Shown here in pieces: positions 36,894 to 49,820 of a stretch of DNA of 64,000 bases (positions within the stretch are counted from its first letter, which is position 1; each line of letters begins with the position of its first letter). The DNA comes from Noviherbaspirillum galbum (GTDB taxonomy: Bacteria > Pseudomonadota > Gammaproteobacteria > Burkholderiales > Burkholderiaceae_D), in contig NZ_JAAIVB010000037.1 in the NCBI RefSeq assembly GCF_010974945.1, forward strand, positions 1 to 64,000, in the 5' to 3' direction. A program made the position numbers and the translations under genes. The notes below the pieces were generated by a model, which did no database searches, was not told where the DNA came from, and saw only the letters and a program-made list of their open reading frames with translations.

Positions 36894-37103
36894 GTTGAAA
36901 GTGTGAAATCAGTCGTGTAACAGGCAGGAAATCGTTGGCGGCACGAGAGGTGGCATGAGCGGCGGCAAGAGCAGTGTCGCCGATCCGGGGCCATGGCGCA
37001 TGATAGAATCGGCGTCCCGAATCTGCCGGCCCGGCGCCATCCGGCGCGACGTGGCCGGACATGCCGAACCACCCCGAACCATCCCGAATCCTGAAAGCCA
37101 GTC

Positions 37104-38051
37104 GTGAACGCTTCTCCCCCGTCCAAGCTCGTCATCGCCTCGCGCGAAAGCCGCCTTGCCATGTGGCAGGCGGAACATGTGCGCGCCCGGCTCGCCGCAT
37201 TATATCCGCAGTGCAGCATCGAAATACTCGGAATGACTACGCAAGGCGACCGCATCCTCGACCGTGCCTTGTCCAAGGTCGGCGGCAAGGGCCTGTTCGT
37301 CAAGGAACTCGAGGTGGCGATGACCGAACGCCGCGCGGACCTGGCGGTGCATTCGCTTAAGGACGTGCCGATGGAACTGCCCGAGGGTTTCGCGCTGGCC
37401 GCGGTGCTGGAGCGCGAGGACCCGCGCGATGCCTTCGTCTCCAACGACTACGCCTCGCTCGATGACCTGCCCGAGGGCGCGGTGGTCGGCACCAGCAGCC
37501 TGCGCCGCCAGGCGCTGATCGCCGCCCGCTATCCCGGCCTGGTGATCCGCCCGCTGCGCGGCAATCTCGACACTCGCCTGGGCAAGCTGGACCGCGGCGA
37601 GTACGCCGCCATCATCCTGGCGGCCGCGGGATTGAAGCGGCTCGGCCTGCCGCAGCGCATCCGCGGCTTCATCGAACCCGAGCAGAGCCTGCCCGCGCCG
37701 GGACAGGGCGCGATGGCGATCGAGATCCTCGATGGCCGTGACGACCTGATGGCGCTGCTGGCCCCGCTCAACCACGCGGCGACCGAGCAGGCGGTCCGCG
37801 CCGAACGCACCGTGTCGCGCGTGTTCGGCGGCAGCTGCCAGATTCCGCTGGCGGCGTTCGCCAGCGTCGACGGCGACGCCATGCGCCTGCGCGCCATGGT
37901 GGCCACGCCCGACGGCAAGCGCATCGCCCAGGGCGAAGCCAGCGGTCCCGCGCTCGAGCCTGAAGCGCTCGGCACCCGGATCGCCGAGGCGCTCAAGTCG
38001 CAAGGCGCGGACGCGATCCTGGCCGCCTGCAAGGCGATGGACGCCGGCTGA
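37104..38051 (+). CDS. hemC: Hydroxymethylbilane synthase (porphobilinogen deaminase)
   Basis: A 315-residue enzyme that joins four porphobilinogens into hydroxymethylbilane, using a dipyrromethane cofactor attached to Cys245 in [31 protein letters not shown] and the invariant Asp region (VHSLKDVP) are present. Translation starts at GTG 37104, right before the conserved N-terminus. It is the first gene of hemC-hemD-hemX-hemY; hemD follows by 19 bp. A possible -10 box TAGAAT lies at 37004-37009. Confidence 0.96.
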   Translation: MNASPPSKLVIASRESRLAMWQAEHVRARLAALYPQCSIEILGMTTQGDRILDRALSKVGGKGLFVKELEVAMTERRADLAVHSLKDVPMELPEGFALAAVLEREDPRDAFVSNDYASLDDLPEGAVVGTSSLRRQALIAARYPGLVIRPLRGNLDTRLGKLDRGEYAAIILAAAGLKRLGLPQRIRGFIEPEQSLPAPGQGAMAIEILDGRDDLMALLAPLNHAATEQAVRAERTVSRVFGGSCQIPLAAFASVDGDAMRLRAMVATPDGKRIAQGEASGPALEPEALGTRIAEALKSQGADAILAACKAMDAG

Positions 38052-38070
38052 CCAACCCGCTTTCCCGCGC

Positions 38071-38865
38071 ATGGCAAATTCCGGATCCCCGCCGGTCATC
38101 ATCACCCGGCCGCTGGCCCAAGCCGAGGCGCTGGCCGGGCGCGTGCGCGCCTGCGGACGGATGCCGGTACTCTTTCCCCTGCTCGACATCCAGCCCTTGC
38201 CGGACCAGGCTGCCTTGCGCGCCCGCCTGGCGGCGCTGGACCAGTACGCGCTAGCGGTTTTCGTCAGTCCGAACGCCATCGACGCCGCCATCGCCGCCAT
38301 GCCCGGGTGGCCCGGCGCCATGCCGCGCGGCGTGCCGCTCGCGGTGATGGGCGAGGGCAGCCGTGCCGCGCTCGCCGCCCATGGCATCACGGCGGACGGC
38401 TTCACCATCTTCAGCCCGACCGACCGCCAGCGCACCGATTCCGAGACCCTTCTGCCCGAACTCGACCTCCCCGCCTTGCGCGGACGCCGGGTCTTGCTGG
38501 TGCGAGGCGAAAGCGGCCGGGAACTGCTGGCCGACGCCTTGCGCGCCGAAGGCATCGAGGTCGAGCCGGTGGCCGCCTACCGCCGCGCGGCGCCGGTGCT
38601 GGACGATGCCGGCAAGGCGCTGCTGCGGCGCCTGCTCGACGAGGGCGGGGAATGGGTCATCACCAGCTCGGAAGCCCTGCGCAACCTGCGGGACAGCGTG
38701 GTCGACGTGCTGGGCGAAGGCGGCGTGGCGAAAATGCAACGCCAGGCGCTGATCGTGCCCCATGCCCGCATCGCTGACACCGCTCGGGCGCTGGGTTTCA
38801 CCTCGATCCTCCAGACAGCTTCCGGCGACGAAGGCGTGGTCGCCGCGTTACAATCGCGAGCATGA
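38071..38865 (+). CDS. hemD: Uroporphyrinogen-III synthase
   Basis: A 264-residue enzyme that closes and inverts ring D of hydroxymethylbilane to give uroporphyrinogen III. The fold is two alpha/beta domains: VIITRPLAQAEALAGRV at the N-terminus, AVFVSPNAIDAAIAAM and the second-domain RVLLVRGESGRELLADALRA. This family is poorly conserved and recognised mainly by these stretches and by its place between hemC and hemX. Its stop overlaps the hemX start by 4 bp. Confidence 0.93.
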   Translation: MANSGSPPVIITRPLAQAEALAGRVRACGRMPVLFPLLDIQPLPDQAALRARLAALDQYALAVFVSPNAIDAAIAAMPGWPGAMPRGVPLAVMGEGSRAALAAHGITADGFTIFSPTDRQRTDSETLLPELDLPALRGRRVLLVRGESGRELLADALRAEGIEVEPVAAYRRAAPVLDDAGKALLRRLLDEGGEWVITSSEALRNLRDSVVDVLGEGGVAKMQRQALIVPHARIADTARALGFTSILQTASGDEGVVAALQSRA

Positions 38866-40052
38866 ACGAATTGCCTCCTTTCAACGAATCCGGCCAGCCG
38901 ACATCTCCGGCGGAGCCGGTCACGACTGCCGCACCGGCCGCACCTCCCGCAGCTTCCCCACCGAAGCGGCGGTTCCCCTCCCTTCAGCCAGGAAGCGGCG
39001 GCTATCTTCCCGCCCTGACCGGCTATGCCGCCATCGGCGCCCTCGTGGTCCTGCTGCTGGCCCAGTGGTGGTCCTCCCAGCGCGAGATTGCCGGGTTGCG
39101 CGAGGAAATGGCCCAGCGCCTGCGCACCGGGGAATCCGTGAGCGCGGAAATGCGCGGCGTGGTGAAGTCGGTCCAGGACAGCTCCAAGGAATTGCAGGCC
39201 AAGGTCAACGTGCTGGAAAGCAAGCAAGCCGAGGCCCAGGGCCAGCAGCTGGCGCTCGAGCAGCTTTACCAGGAACTCGCCAAGAACCGCGACGACTGGG
39301 CGCTCGCCGAAATCGAGCAGGTTCTCTCGACCGCGAGCCAGCAGCTCCAGCTTGCCGGCAACGTGCAGGGCGCGTTGATCGCGCTGCAGAACGCCGACAA
39401 CAAGCTCTCGCATTCCGACAAGCCGCAATTCATCATCATCCGCCGCGCCATCGCCCATGACCTCGACCGCCTGAAGGCCTTGCCCCTGGTCGACCTGACC
39501 GGCATCGCCCTGCGCCTCGACAGCGCCATCGGCCAGATCGACCGGATGCCGCTGATGTCCGACGAAAGGCCGGCCGAGGCCGCGACCCAGCCCAAGCCTT
39601 CCCGGCGCGGCACCCGCAATGGCGGCCAAGCCGACGCCGACAAGGGCGGCCGCGCATCGGCCGGCATGGAATGGATGGCGAACCTCGAAGACAAGTGGAA
39701 CAGCTGGACCAGCGAAATGTGGACCGAGGTTCGCCAGCTCATCCGCGTGCGCAACGTCGAGACGCCCGACGCGCTGCTGGTCGCGCCTTCGCAGGCATAC
39801 TACGCGCGCGAAAACCTCAAGCTGCGGCTGCTCAATGCCCGGCTGGCGCTGCTCACCCGCAACGAGTCCGCCTTCCGCAGCGACCTGATCGCCGCCCAGG
39901 ACGCCATCGGCAAGTACTTCGATACCCGCGCCAAGCAGACCCAGACGGTGCAGGCGCTGCTGCGCCAGGTCCAGGGCAGCAACCTGTCCATCGAGATGCC
40001 GACGCTGTCCGAGAGCCTGAACGCGGTGCGCAACTACAAGGCGAAGCCGTAA
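38862..40052 (+). CDS. hemX: HemX-like membrane protein
   Basis: A 396-residue protein of the HemX family, often labelled uroporphyrinogen-III C-methyltransferase but without the SAM-binding methyltransferase domain. The first 50 residues are Pro/Ala-rich, one transmembrane helix follows (LTGYAAIGALVVLLLAQWW), then a periplasmic coiled coil (about residues 75-140) and a helical domain. Its role near haem synthesis is unproven; it may scaffold the pathway. It overlaps hemD by ATGA and hemY by one base (TAATG), implying translational coupling. Confidence 0.88.
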   Translation: MNELPPFNESGQPTSPAEPVTTAAPAAPPAASPPKRRFPSLQPGSGGYLPALTGYAAIGALVVLLLAQWWSSQREIAGLREEMAQRLRTGESVSAEMRGVVKSVQDSSKELQAKVNVLESKQAEAQGQQLALEQLYQELAKNRDDWALAEIEQVLSTASQQLQLAGNVQGALIALQNADNKLSHSDKPQFIIIRRAIAHDLDRLKALPLVDLTGIALRLDSAIGQIDRMPLMSDERPAEAATQPKPSRRGTRNGGQADADKGGRASAGMEWMANLEDKWNSWTSEMWTEVRQLIRVRNVETPDALLVAPSQAYYARENLKLRLLNARLALLTRNESAFRSDLIAAQDAIGKYFDTRAKQTQTVQALLRQVQGSNLSIEMPTLSESLNAVRNYKAKP

Positions 40053-41248
40053 TGCGAGTCTTCCTGACGCTCGTCATCGTGTTCGCTGCGGCGATCGGCC
40101 TGGCGGTCGGCGCCCGCTTCAATCCCGGCAACGTGGTGCTGTTCTATCCGCCTTACCGCATCGACCTGTCGCTGAACCTGTTCCTGCTCTTGCTGCTGGT
40201 CCTGTTCGCGGTGATGTTCGCCTTGCTTAATACCGTCCGCAGCGCCCAGCAGATGCCGCAGCGCGTGGCCGCCTATCGCCGGGAACGGCGTGAACGGGAA
40301 GGCAACCGCGCCCTGCGCGAGGCCTTGAAGTCCTTGTTCGAGGGCCGTTTCGGCCAGGCCGAGAAGGCGGCCGGCCGCGCGTCGGAGCTGCCCGAGAACG
40401 TCGGCCTGGCGGCCCTGATCGGCGCCCGCGCCGCCCACCGCATGGGGCAGCCGGCGAGGCGCGACGTCTGGCTCGCCAAGGCGCAGGAAGAGCCGCCGCT
40501 GCGCACGGCGCGCCTGATGACCGCCATCGAGCTCGCGGTTGACGGCCACCAGCCCGAAAGCGCGCTCGATGCCTTGCGCGAACTGAATGCCAGCGGCATC
40601 CGCCACATCCACGCCTTGCGGCTGGCGCTCAAGGCCAACCAGCGCGCCAAGGACTGGCCGGAAGTGCTGCGCCTCGTGCGCCTGCTCGACAAGCGCAACG
40701 CGCTGCATCCTGCCTTGTCGCGGCGGCTGCGCGAACTCGCCTACGACGACCTGCTCGCGAGCCAGACCCATGATGCGGAATCGATCCGACGCGTCTGGGC
40801 GGCGGTGCCGGCGGAAGAGCGGGTCCAGCCCTTCGTGGCATCCCGTGCCGCCCGGGCATTCTCGAGCAGCGGCCTGGTCGACGAGTCGCGGGCGATCGTG
40901 GAAAAGGCCCTCGCCACCGAGTGGGACGAGCGCCTGGTGCGGGCATACCGCAATTCCGCTGCCGCGGAAGGCTCGGCGGCGCTGCTGGCGCAGATCGAGC
41001 GCTGCGAGGAATGGCTGCAGGCGCGTCCCGGCGATGCCGAGCTGGAACTAACCCTCGGCACCCTCTGCCTGCGGCAGAAGCTCTGGGGCAAGGCCCAGCG
41101 CCATCTCGAGCAGGCGCTCCTGGACGCCGACGATACCCAGACCGTCCGGGAAGCGCACCTGAAACTGGCGCAACTGCACGAAGCTTTGAACCAGCCCGAG
41201 CAGGCGTCGTCCCACTATCGCATGAGCGCGCTCGCCGAGCTGCTGTGA
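40052..41248 (+). CDS. hemY: HemY-like TPR membrane protein
   Basis: A 398-residue protein unrelated to the HemY oxidase of Gram-positives. Two transmembrane helices (residues 1-20 and about 40-63) are followed by a cytoplasmic or periplasmic TPR-like helical array (AEKAAGRASELPEN ... AQRHLEQALLDADD). In gammaproteobacteria and betaproteobacteria it is always linked to hemX and thought to assist haem synthesis; the mechanism is unknown. Start 40052 overlaps the hemX stop. The open frame extends upstream inside hemX but out of phase with any known protein. Confidence 0.88.
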   Translation: MRVFLTLVIVFAAAIGLAVGARFNPGNVVLFYPPYRIDLSLNLFLLLLLVLFAVMFALLNTVRSAQQMPQRVAAYRRERREREGNRALREALKSLFEGRFGQAEKAAGRASELPENVGLAALIGARAAHRMGQPARRDVWLAKAQEEPPLRTARLMTAIELAVDGHQPESALDALRELNASGIRHIHALRLALKANQRAKDWPEVLRLVRLLDKRNALHPALSRRLRELAYDDLLASQTHDAESIRRVWAAVPAEERVQPFVASRAARAFSSSGLVDESRAIVEKALATEWDERLVRAYRNSAAAEGSAALLAQIERCEEWLQARPGDAELELTLGTLCLRQKLWGKAQRHLEQALLDADDTQTVREAHLKLAQLHEALNQPEQASSHYRMSALAELL

Positions 41249-41340
41249 GCGGCGGCCTCGCAACTTGACTCCCCGCAAGATGGCGCCGTTCCCCCGGTTT
41301 CGCCTGGTGTTGCGGCGCACAAGGCGCGCTCAAAAGCCGA

Positions 41341-41346
41341 TATAAT
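41341..41346 (+). promoter_or_regulatory. -10 box of the ppa promoter
   Basis: A perfect TATAAT 48 bp before the ppa start; no good -35 box is visible at the right distance. Confidence 0.4.
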
Positions 41347-41393
41347 CCGCCAAGACTTTTTTCCGATTTATTCATCCTGTCTGAGAGAGCATC

Positions 41394-41933
41394 ATGAGTT
41401 TGAGCAATGTGCCCGCCGGCCGCGACGTGCCGAACGATTTCAATGTCATCATCGAGATCCCGATGAATGCCGACCCGATCAAGTATGAAGTGGACAAGGA
41501 GACCGGCGCGATCTTCGTCGACCGCTTCATGGGCACGGCGATGCATTACCCCTGCAACTACGGCTATGTTCCTCAGACCATCTCTGACGACGGCGATCCG
41601 GTCGACGTGCTGGTCATCACGCCTTTCCCGCTGATTCCCGGCGTGGTGGTGCGCTGCCGCCCGATCGGCGTGCTCAAGATGACCGACGAAGCCGGCGGCG
41701 ACGCCAAGGTGCTGGCGGTGCCGGTGGACAAGGTGCTGCCCATCTATACGCACTGGCAGAAGCCGGAAGACCTCAACGACCTGCGCCTGCAGCAGATCCA
41801 GCATTTCTTCGAACACTACAAGGACCTGGAAAAGGGCAAGTGGGTGAAGATCGAAGGTTGGGGCGGCCCGGAAGACGCACGCCAGGAAATCCTCAACGGC
41901 GTCAGCGCCTACAACAAGGCGCACAGCAAGTAA
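41394..41933 (+). CDS. ppa: Inorganic pyrophosphatase
   Basis: A 179-residue family I soluble pyrophosphatase that hydrolyses PPi released by biosynthesis and so pulls polymerising reactions forward. The metal-binding signature [10 protein letters not shown] (Asp residues chelating Mg) is present, along with the N-terminal [15 protein letters not shown] and [11 protein letters not shown]. Length is typical. It has its own -10 box and a strong terminator, so it is probably monocistronic despite following hemY. Confidence 0.97.
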   Translation: MSLSNVPAGRDVPNDFNVIIEIPMNADPIKYEVDKETGAIFVDRFMGTAMHYPCNYGYVPQTISDDGDPVDVLVITPFPLIPGVVVRCRPIGVLKMTDEAGGDAKVLAVPVDKVLPIYTHWQKPEDLNDLRLQQIQHFFEHYKDLEKGKWVKIEGWGGPEDARQEILNGVSAYNKAHSK

Positions 41934-41962
41934 GCCTTCGCGGCGAGGCCTGCAAGCCTGCG

Positions 41963-41988
41963 AAAAACGCACCCTCGGGTGCGTTTTT
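41963..41988. terminator. Bidirectional terminator between ppa and the EamA gene
   Basis: AAAAACGCACCC pairs with GGGTGCGTTTTT through 12 bp. A- and T-runs on both sides let it stop ppa on plus and the EamA gene on minus. Confidence 0.9.
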
Positions 41989-41992
41989 CATT

Positions 41993-42877
41993 TCAGCGCG
42001 TGGTTCCCGATGCGAGGCGCATCAGGCGTCCGCCGAACTGGTTCAGCGCCAGTCCCGCCAGGATTAGCGCGCCGGCCGCGAGTTTCCACCACTGCAGCGA
42101 TTCGCCGAGCGCAAGCGCTGCGCTGATCATGCCGGCGACCGGCACCAGCAGGGTGAAGGGCGCGATGGTGGCGGTCGGGTATTTCCGCATGAGATGGGAC
42201 CAGACGCCGAAGCCGATAATCGTGGTCGGATAGGCGTTGAAGGCGATTGCGGCCACCGACGTCCAGTCGAGATGGTGGAGCGACGCCACGATCGCATCGG
42301 TGCCTTCTATCGCGACGGAAACCGCGAGGATGGGCGGCGCGGCCAGCAGCGAGCCCCACGTTACCACGCCCAGCGCATCCGCCCGGCCCATCTTCTTGGT
42401 GAAGATGTTGCCGAGTCCCCAGGAAAAGCCGGCGGCGATCACCATCGCGAAGCCGATCCCCGGACCCTCCGCGCCGAGGAAGGCGGCCACCAGCGCGATG
42501 CCGGAAAAGGCGATCAGCGCGCCGGCGATCTGCGGCAGCCCCGGCCGCTCGCCGAGCATCAGGACCGCCAGTCCGATGGTGAAGAAGGCTTGCAGCTGGA
42601 TGACAAGGGAGGCAAGGCCGGGCGGGAATCCCAGCTTGATGCCGCAGAAAAGCAGGGAGAACTGCACCACGAACTGGAACATCGCATAGCCTGCCAGCAG
42701 CCGCCATGGCACCGCGGGGCGCGCCACGAAGAACACGGCGGGCAGGGCGGCGAATACGAAGCGCAGGCTGGTGAAGAACAGGGGCGGCAGGCCTTTCAGG
42801 CCAATCTTGATGACCACGAAATTCACGCCCCAGATGATGACGACCGTGAGCGCGGCGAAGATGTCTGCTGGTTTCAT
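41993..42877 (-). CDS. EamA/DMT-family transporter
   Basis: A 294-residue inner-membrane permease with about ten helices formed by two EamA repeats (IFAALTVVIIWGVNFVVIKI at the N-terminus; the second begins around IGFAMVIAAGFSWGLGNIF). This drug/metabolite superfamily exports amino acids or other metabolites; YedA/EamA-like members are the closest type, but the substrate cannot be assigned. Start 42877 (MKPADIFAAL) is preferred; in-frame ATGs at 42907 and 42910 would add about ten residues without a ribosome-binding site. Confidence 0.88.
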   Translation of the reverse strand: MKPADIFAALTVVIIWGVNFVVIKIGLKGLPPLFFTSLRFVFAALPAVFFVARPAVPWRLLAGYAMFQFVVQFSLLFCGIKLGFPPGLASLVIQLQAFFTIGLAVLMLGERPGLPQIAGALIAFSGIALVAAFLGAEGPGIGFAMVIAAGFSWGLGNIFTKKMGRADALGVVTWGSLLAAPPILAVSVAIEGTDAIVASLHHLDWTSVAAIAFNAYPTTIIGFGVWSHLMRKYPTATIAPFTLLVPVAGMISAALALGESLQWWKLAAGALILAGLALNQFGGRLMRLASGTTR

Positions 42878-43087
42878 GAAGGGGGCTGGGACGGTGGACA
42901 CTGGCATCATTGTACCGGCTTGCCGTAAAGGCAACCTGGCGCCGCGCGCGAGGCAAAATCGCCGCGTCCGGCGCGGGCAGGCGTCAATATTTCATGGCGG
43001 CTGCCGATAACCGGACAGGACGGATCGACATTTGCATGGACATGGTTCATGATGGATCCGGGAAGCAATAAAGGAGCCCAGGTGGCC

Positions 43088-44773
43088 ATGCATAACAATC
43101 CATCAGCCAAGGCCGACCTCGGCTTCTGGCTGCCGTCGGGGGACGAGCCGGTCCGCCACCCACCCGCCAGGGACGACAAGCCGAAGCAGGAAGCGCCCGC
43201 CGATCCGCGCGAAAGCGCGCGCGACAGGCTGATCAAGGGCATCGGCGCGCTCACCGACCTGCCGGCGCTCGGCAGCTCGGTCTCGCGGGTGGTGCAAATG
43301 ACGTCGTCCGACGACGAGGCGGTGCGCAGCCTCGCGAACTTCATCCTCTCCGACGTCGCCCTCACGCAGCGCGTGCTGCGCATCGCCAATACCGTGAGCT
43401 ACCGCACCGCGTCCGCCCAGCCGGTCACGACGGTATCCAAGGCCATCTTCATGCTCGGCTTCGACACCGTCAAGACCAGCGCACTGGCGATGATGCTCGT
43501 GGACCGCATGAACACCCGCCGCGCCCAGTGCGTGCGCACCGAGCTCAACCATGCGCTGTGCGCCAGCATCGTCGGCCGTGAAATGGCCAAGCGCACCAAC
43601 TTCAAGGATGCCGAGGAAGCCGCGGTGGCGGCCCTGTTCAAGAACATCGGGCGCCTGCTGGTGGCCGCCTACGACCACGAGCTCTACACCCGCATCGCCA
43701 AGATGGTCGAGGCCGGCACGCATACCCCGGCGCAGGCCTCGGCGGAAGTGCTGGGCTGCAGCTTCGACTACATCGCCGAATCGGTGCTGCGCGACTGGAA
43801 CATTCCCGACACCATCATCCATGCCCTGGCCAACCCGCCGGCGGGCGTGCTCAAGCAGCCCAAGGGACGTCAGGAATGGCTGCAACAGGTCGCCGCCTTC
43901 AGTTCCGCCGCCGCGCGCCTGATCCCCGGCATGAACGAGCCCGGCCAGGAAGCCGCCTGCAAGGCCATCCTGACCCGCTTCGGCGGCGCGCTCGGCCTCG
44001 ACGCCCACAAGCTCGCGCAACTGTTCGGCTCGGTTGCCCAGGAAACCCGTGTCCTCGCCAGCAACACCAGCCTGCCGATACAGAACGAGGAGGTAGTGCA
44101 GGGCACGCAGCAAGGCAGCCCGTCGCCGGGCGCCGGCGCCAGGTCCGTGGCGCACGACGGCTCGGCCGATGGCGTCCTCAGCGAATTCCTGCTCGAACCC
44201 GCCAACCCCGGCCATCGCCTGCAGGTCGTGCAGCGGCATGCCAGCGGCAAGCCGACCAATGCCAGCGACCTGCTGATGGCAGGCGTGCAGGACATGACGC
44301 AGATGATGGCTTCGGGCCGGTCCAAGGTGAACGACCTGATGCTGCTGGTGCTCGAGACGCTCTACAACAGCATGGGCTTCCGCTTCGCCACGGTATGCCT
44401 GAAGGACTTGCAGAGCCAGCGTTACCGCGCCCGCATCTCGATGGGCGAGAACTTCGAGGCGCGCGAGGCGGGATTTTCCTTCCCGGCCGGCGCGGCGACG
44501 GACATCTTTCACCTCGCGCTGGAAAAGGATGCCGACATCATGGTGTCGGACGCGACGGTTCCGAAGATCCGCGACCTCCTGCCCGGCTGGCATCGCAGCC
44601 TGCTGGGCGACGCCCGCAGCTTCGTGATCCTGCCACTGGTGGTGCACAAGAAGCCGATCGGCCTGTTCTATGCCGACCGCGCGCTTGCGGCGCCGGAAGG
44701 CGTGCCGCCCAACGAGACCGCCCTGATCAAGATGCTCAAGGGCCAGGTGGTGGTGGCCTTGCAGACGCGCTGA
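43088..44773 (+). CDS. HDOD-domain signalling protein with GAF-like C-terminus
   Basis: About 561 residues. After a disordered N-terminal 45 residues comes an HDOD domain (IGALTDLPALGSSVSRVVQM, then FILSDVALTQRVLRIANTVS and ALFKNIGRLLVAAYDHEL), a relative of HD phosphohydrolases that lacks the full metal site and often works in cyclic-nucleotide or stress signalling. The C-terminal ~160 residues (MLLVLETLYNSMGFRFATVC ... RSFVILPLVVHKKPIGLFYA) look like a GAF sensor domain. The start is uncertain: GTG 43082 lies 5 bases after AAGGAG, and ATGs exist at 43049 and 43088. It converges with the kinase gene, 7 bp apart. Confidence 0.82.
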   Translation: MHNNPSAKADLGFWLPSGDEPVRHPPARDDKPKQEAPADPRESARDRLIKGIGALTDLPALGSSVSRVVQMTSSDDEAVRSLANFILSDVALTQRVLRIANTVSYRTASAQPVTTVSKAIFMLGFDTVKTSALAMMLVDRMNTRRAQCVRTELNHALCASIVGREMAKRTNFKDAEEAAVAALFKNIGRLLVAAYDHELYTRIAKMVEAGTHTPAQASAEVLGCSFDYIAESVLRDWNIPDTIIHALANPPAGVLKQPKGRQEWLQQVAAFSSAAARLIPGMNEPGQEAACKAILTRFGGALGLDAHKLAQLFGSVAQETRVLASNTSLPIQNEEVVQGTQQGSPSPGAGARSVAHDGSADGVLSEFLLEPANPGHRLQVVQRHASGKPTNASDLLMAGVQDMTQMMASGRSKVNDLMLLVLETLYNSMGFRFATVCLKDLQSQRYRARISMGENFEAREAGFSFPAGAATDIFHLALEKDADIMVSDATVPKIRDLLPGWHRSLLGDARSFVILPLVVHKKPIGLFYADRALAAPEGVPPNETALIKMLKGQVVVALQTR

Positions 44774-44780
44774 GCCTGCC

Positions 44781-45839
<1,059 letters not shown>

Positions 45840-45885
45840 GGCCGCAAGGATGCCGTGAAGTGGCGATTCTTGCAAGATGCGGGAA

Positions 45886-47052
45886 TTACGGGGGAGGGGG
45901 CGAATCGGCGCTCCTGAACGGCGACCGTTCGTTCAACTCATCGATATACGCCTCGATCCCTCCCGATTCCTGCCTGAGGTGCCGCTCGATCGCATCGGCG
46001 AACGCCGGATGCGCCAGCCAGTGCGCCGACCAGGTCTTCTCGGGCAGGAAGCCCCGCGCCATCTTGTGCTCGCCCTGCGCGCCGCCTTCGAAGCGCTCCA
46101 ATCCCTCGGCGATGCAGAACTCCAGCGGCTGGTAGTAGGCGGTCTCGAAATGCAGGCAGGGGACGTGTTCCAGGGCGCCCCAGTAGCGGCCGTAGAGCGT
46201 GGTCTCGTCGTGAATGACGAGCGAGGAGGCGATGCGCCGGCCGTCGCGCTCGGCGATCACCAGCAACAGGTTCTGCGGCATGCCGCGGCCGATGCGCAGG
46301 AAGAAATCGAGATTGAGGTAGGGCGTGGAGTAGTGCTCGGCATAGGTGTTGTCGTAGCAGCGCTTGAAGAAGCGCCAGTCGGCTTCGGTGGCGTCGGGGC
46401 CGCGCACCTGGCGGAAGCGGATGCCGGCGTCCTGCACCTTGCGCCGTTCGGCGCGGATGTTCTTGCGTTTCTTGCGGTCGAGCGCGGACAGGAACTGCTC
46501 GAAGTCGGCGTAGCCGTCGTTGAGCCAGTGGAACTGGACGTTCGAGCGCAGCAGGAAGCCGGCCTTCGCCAGCAGCGCGGCTTCGTCCCCGGTAGGGAAG
46601 AGGATGTGCGTGGACGAGAGTTCATTGTCCTGCTGCAGGGCCCGGAGGGCGGACACCAGAGCTTGCCGGGTATCGGCGTCCCGCGCCAGCAGGCGGTTGC
46701 CGGACACCGGCGTGAAGGGGATGGCCGACAGCAGCTTGGGATAGTACTCTAGCCCGTTGCGCCGGTAGGCGTCGGCCCAGGCCCAGTCGAACACATATTC
46801 GCCGTACGAGTGATATTTCACGTAGAGCGGCATCGCGGCGCACAGCGTCTCGCCGCGCCAGAGCGTCAGGTATTGCGGCTGCCAGCCGCTGTCGGCCGAC
46901 GCGCTGCCGGATTCGTGCATGGCATGCAGGAAGGCAAAGGACAGGAAGGGCGTGCGCTGGTCCTGGACCGCGAGCAAGGCGTCCCATTGCTCCTGGCCAG
47001 CTTCTAAAAGAGAAGAAAGGATTCGCGTGCGATAATTCACTATTGTCATCAT
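45886..47052 (-). CDS. FemAB-like/GNAT-fold protein (PF04339 type)
   Basis: A 388-residue protein of the family annotated as FemAB-like or peptidoglycan biosynthesis protein, with a double GNAT fold. Typical stretches are TPFLSFAFLHAMHESGSA near the N-terminus, the basic helix ALDRKKRKNIRAERRKV, YGRYWGALEHVPCLHFETAY and ARGFLPEKTWSAHW. Related proteins transfer amino acids from charged tRNA, but this subgroup is uncharacterised. Two adjacent ATGs (47052, 47049) are possible starts. It lies upstream of the kinase on the same strand, 46 bp apart, and is divergent from nadE. Confidence 0.8.
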   Translation of the reverse strand: MMTIVNYRTRILSSLLEAGQEQWDALLAVQDQRTPFLSFAFLHAMHESGSASADSGWQPQYLTLWRGETLCAAMPLYVKYHSYGEYVFDWAWADAYRRNGLEYYPKLLSAIPFTPVSGNRLLARDADTRQALVSALRALQQDNELSSTHILFPTGDEAALLAKAGFLLRSNVQFHWLNDGYADFEQFLSALDRKKRKNIRAERRKVQDAGIRFRQVRGPDATEADWRFFKRCYDNTYAEHYSTPYLNLDFFLRIGRGMPQNLLLVIAERDGRRIASSLVIHDETTLYGRYWGALEHVPCLHFETAYYQPLEFCIAEGLERFEGGAQGEHKMARGFLPEKTWSAHWLAHPAFADAIERHLRQESGGIEAYIDELNERSPFRSADSPPPP

Positions 47053-47274
47053 TCAGGTTGCCGGTTGCGTCCGCGCAAGAACGACGGCCGCAACGCGTTC
47101 GATGGTCATTCTACGGAAAAATTTCCGGTCGGGCCGGAGACCGCGCCTGGCAGCAGGAACGCGTGCGCCCGCGCAACCGGGCACCGCCTGGCCTTGTCAA
47201 TTAGGGCATGGGGCGCCGCTGCTTCCTGACACGAGGGCGGATGACGCCGGAGCCAACCCAGCCGACACACAACC

Positions 47275-49323
<2,049 letters not shown>

Positions 49324-49379
49324 GGACGCTGCCCCGGGCGCGCCGGCATTGCCTGGAACCGCGCGACGAGGTATTGTAG

Positions 49380-49754
<375 letters not shown>

Positions 49755-49770
49755 CCGTCCGCCTGCCTCC

Positions 49771-49815
49771 AAAGGAGCGCTCATCCACTTGGTGGACCGG
49801 CGCTCCTTTTTCTTT
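49771..49815 (+). terminator. Terminator after glnB
   Basis: AAAGGAGCGC pairs with GCGCTCCTTT across a 19-base loop that itself holds a CCAC/GTGG hairpin; a T-run follows. It also separates the convergent TRIC gene. Confidence 0.8.
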
Positions 49816-49820
49816 CTTGC

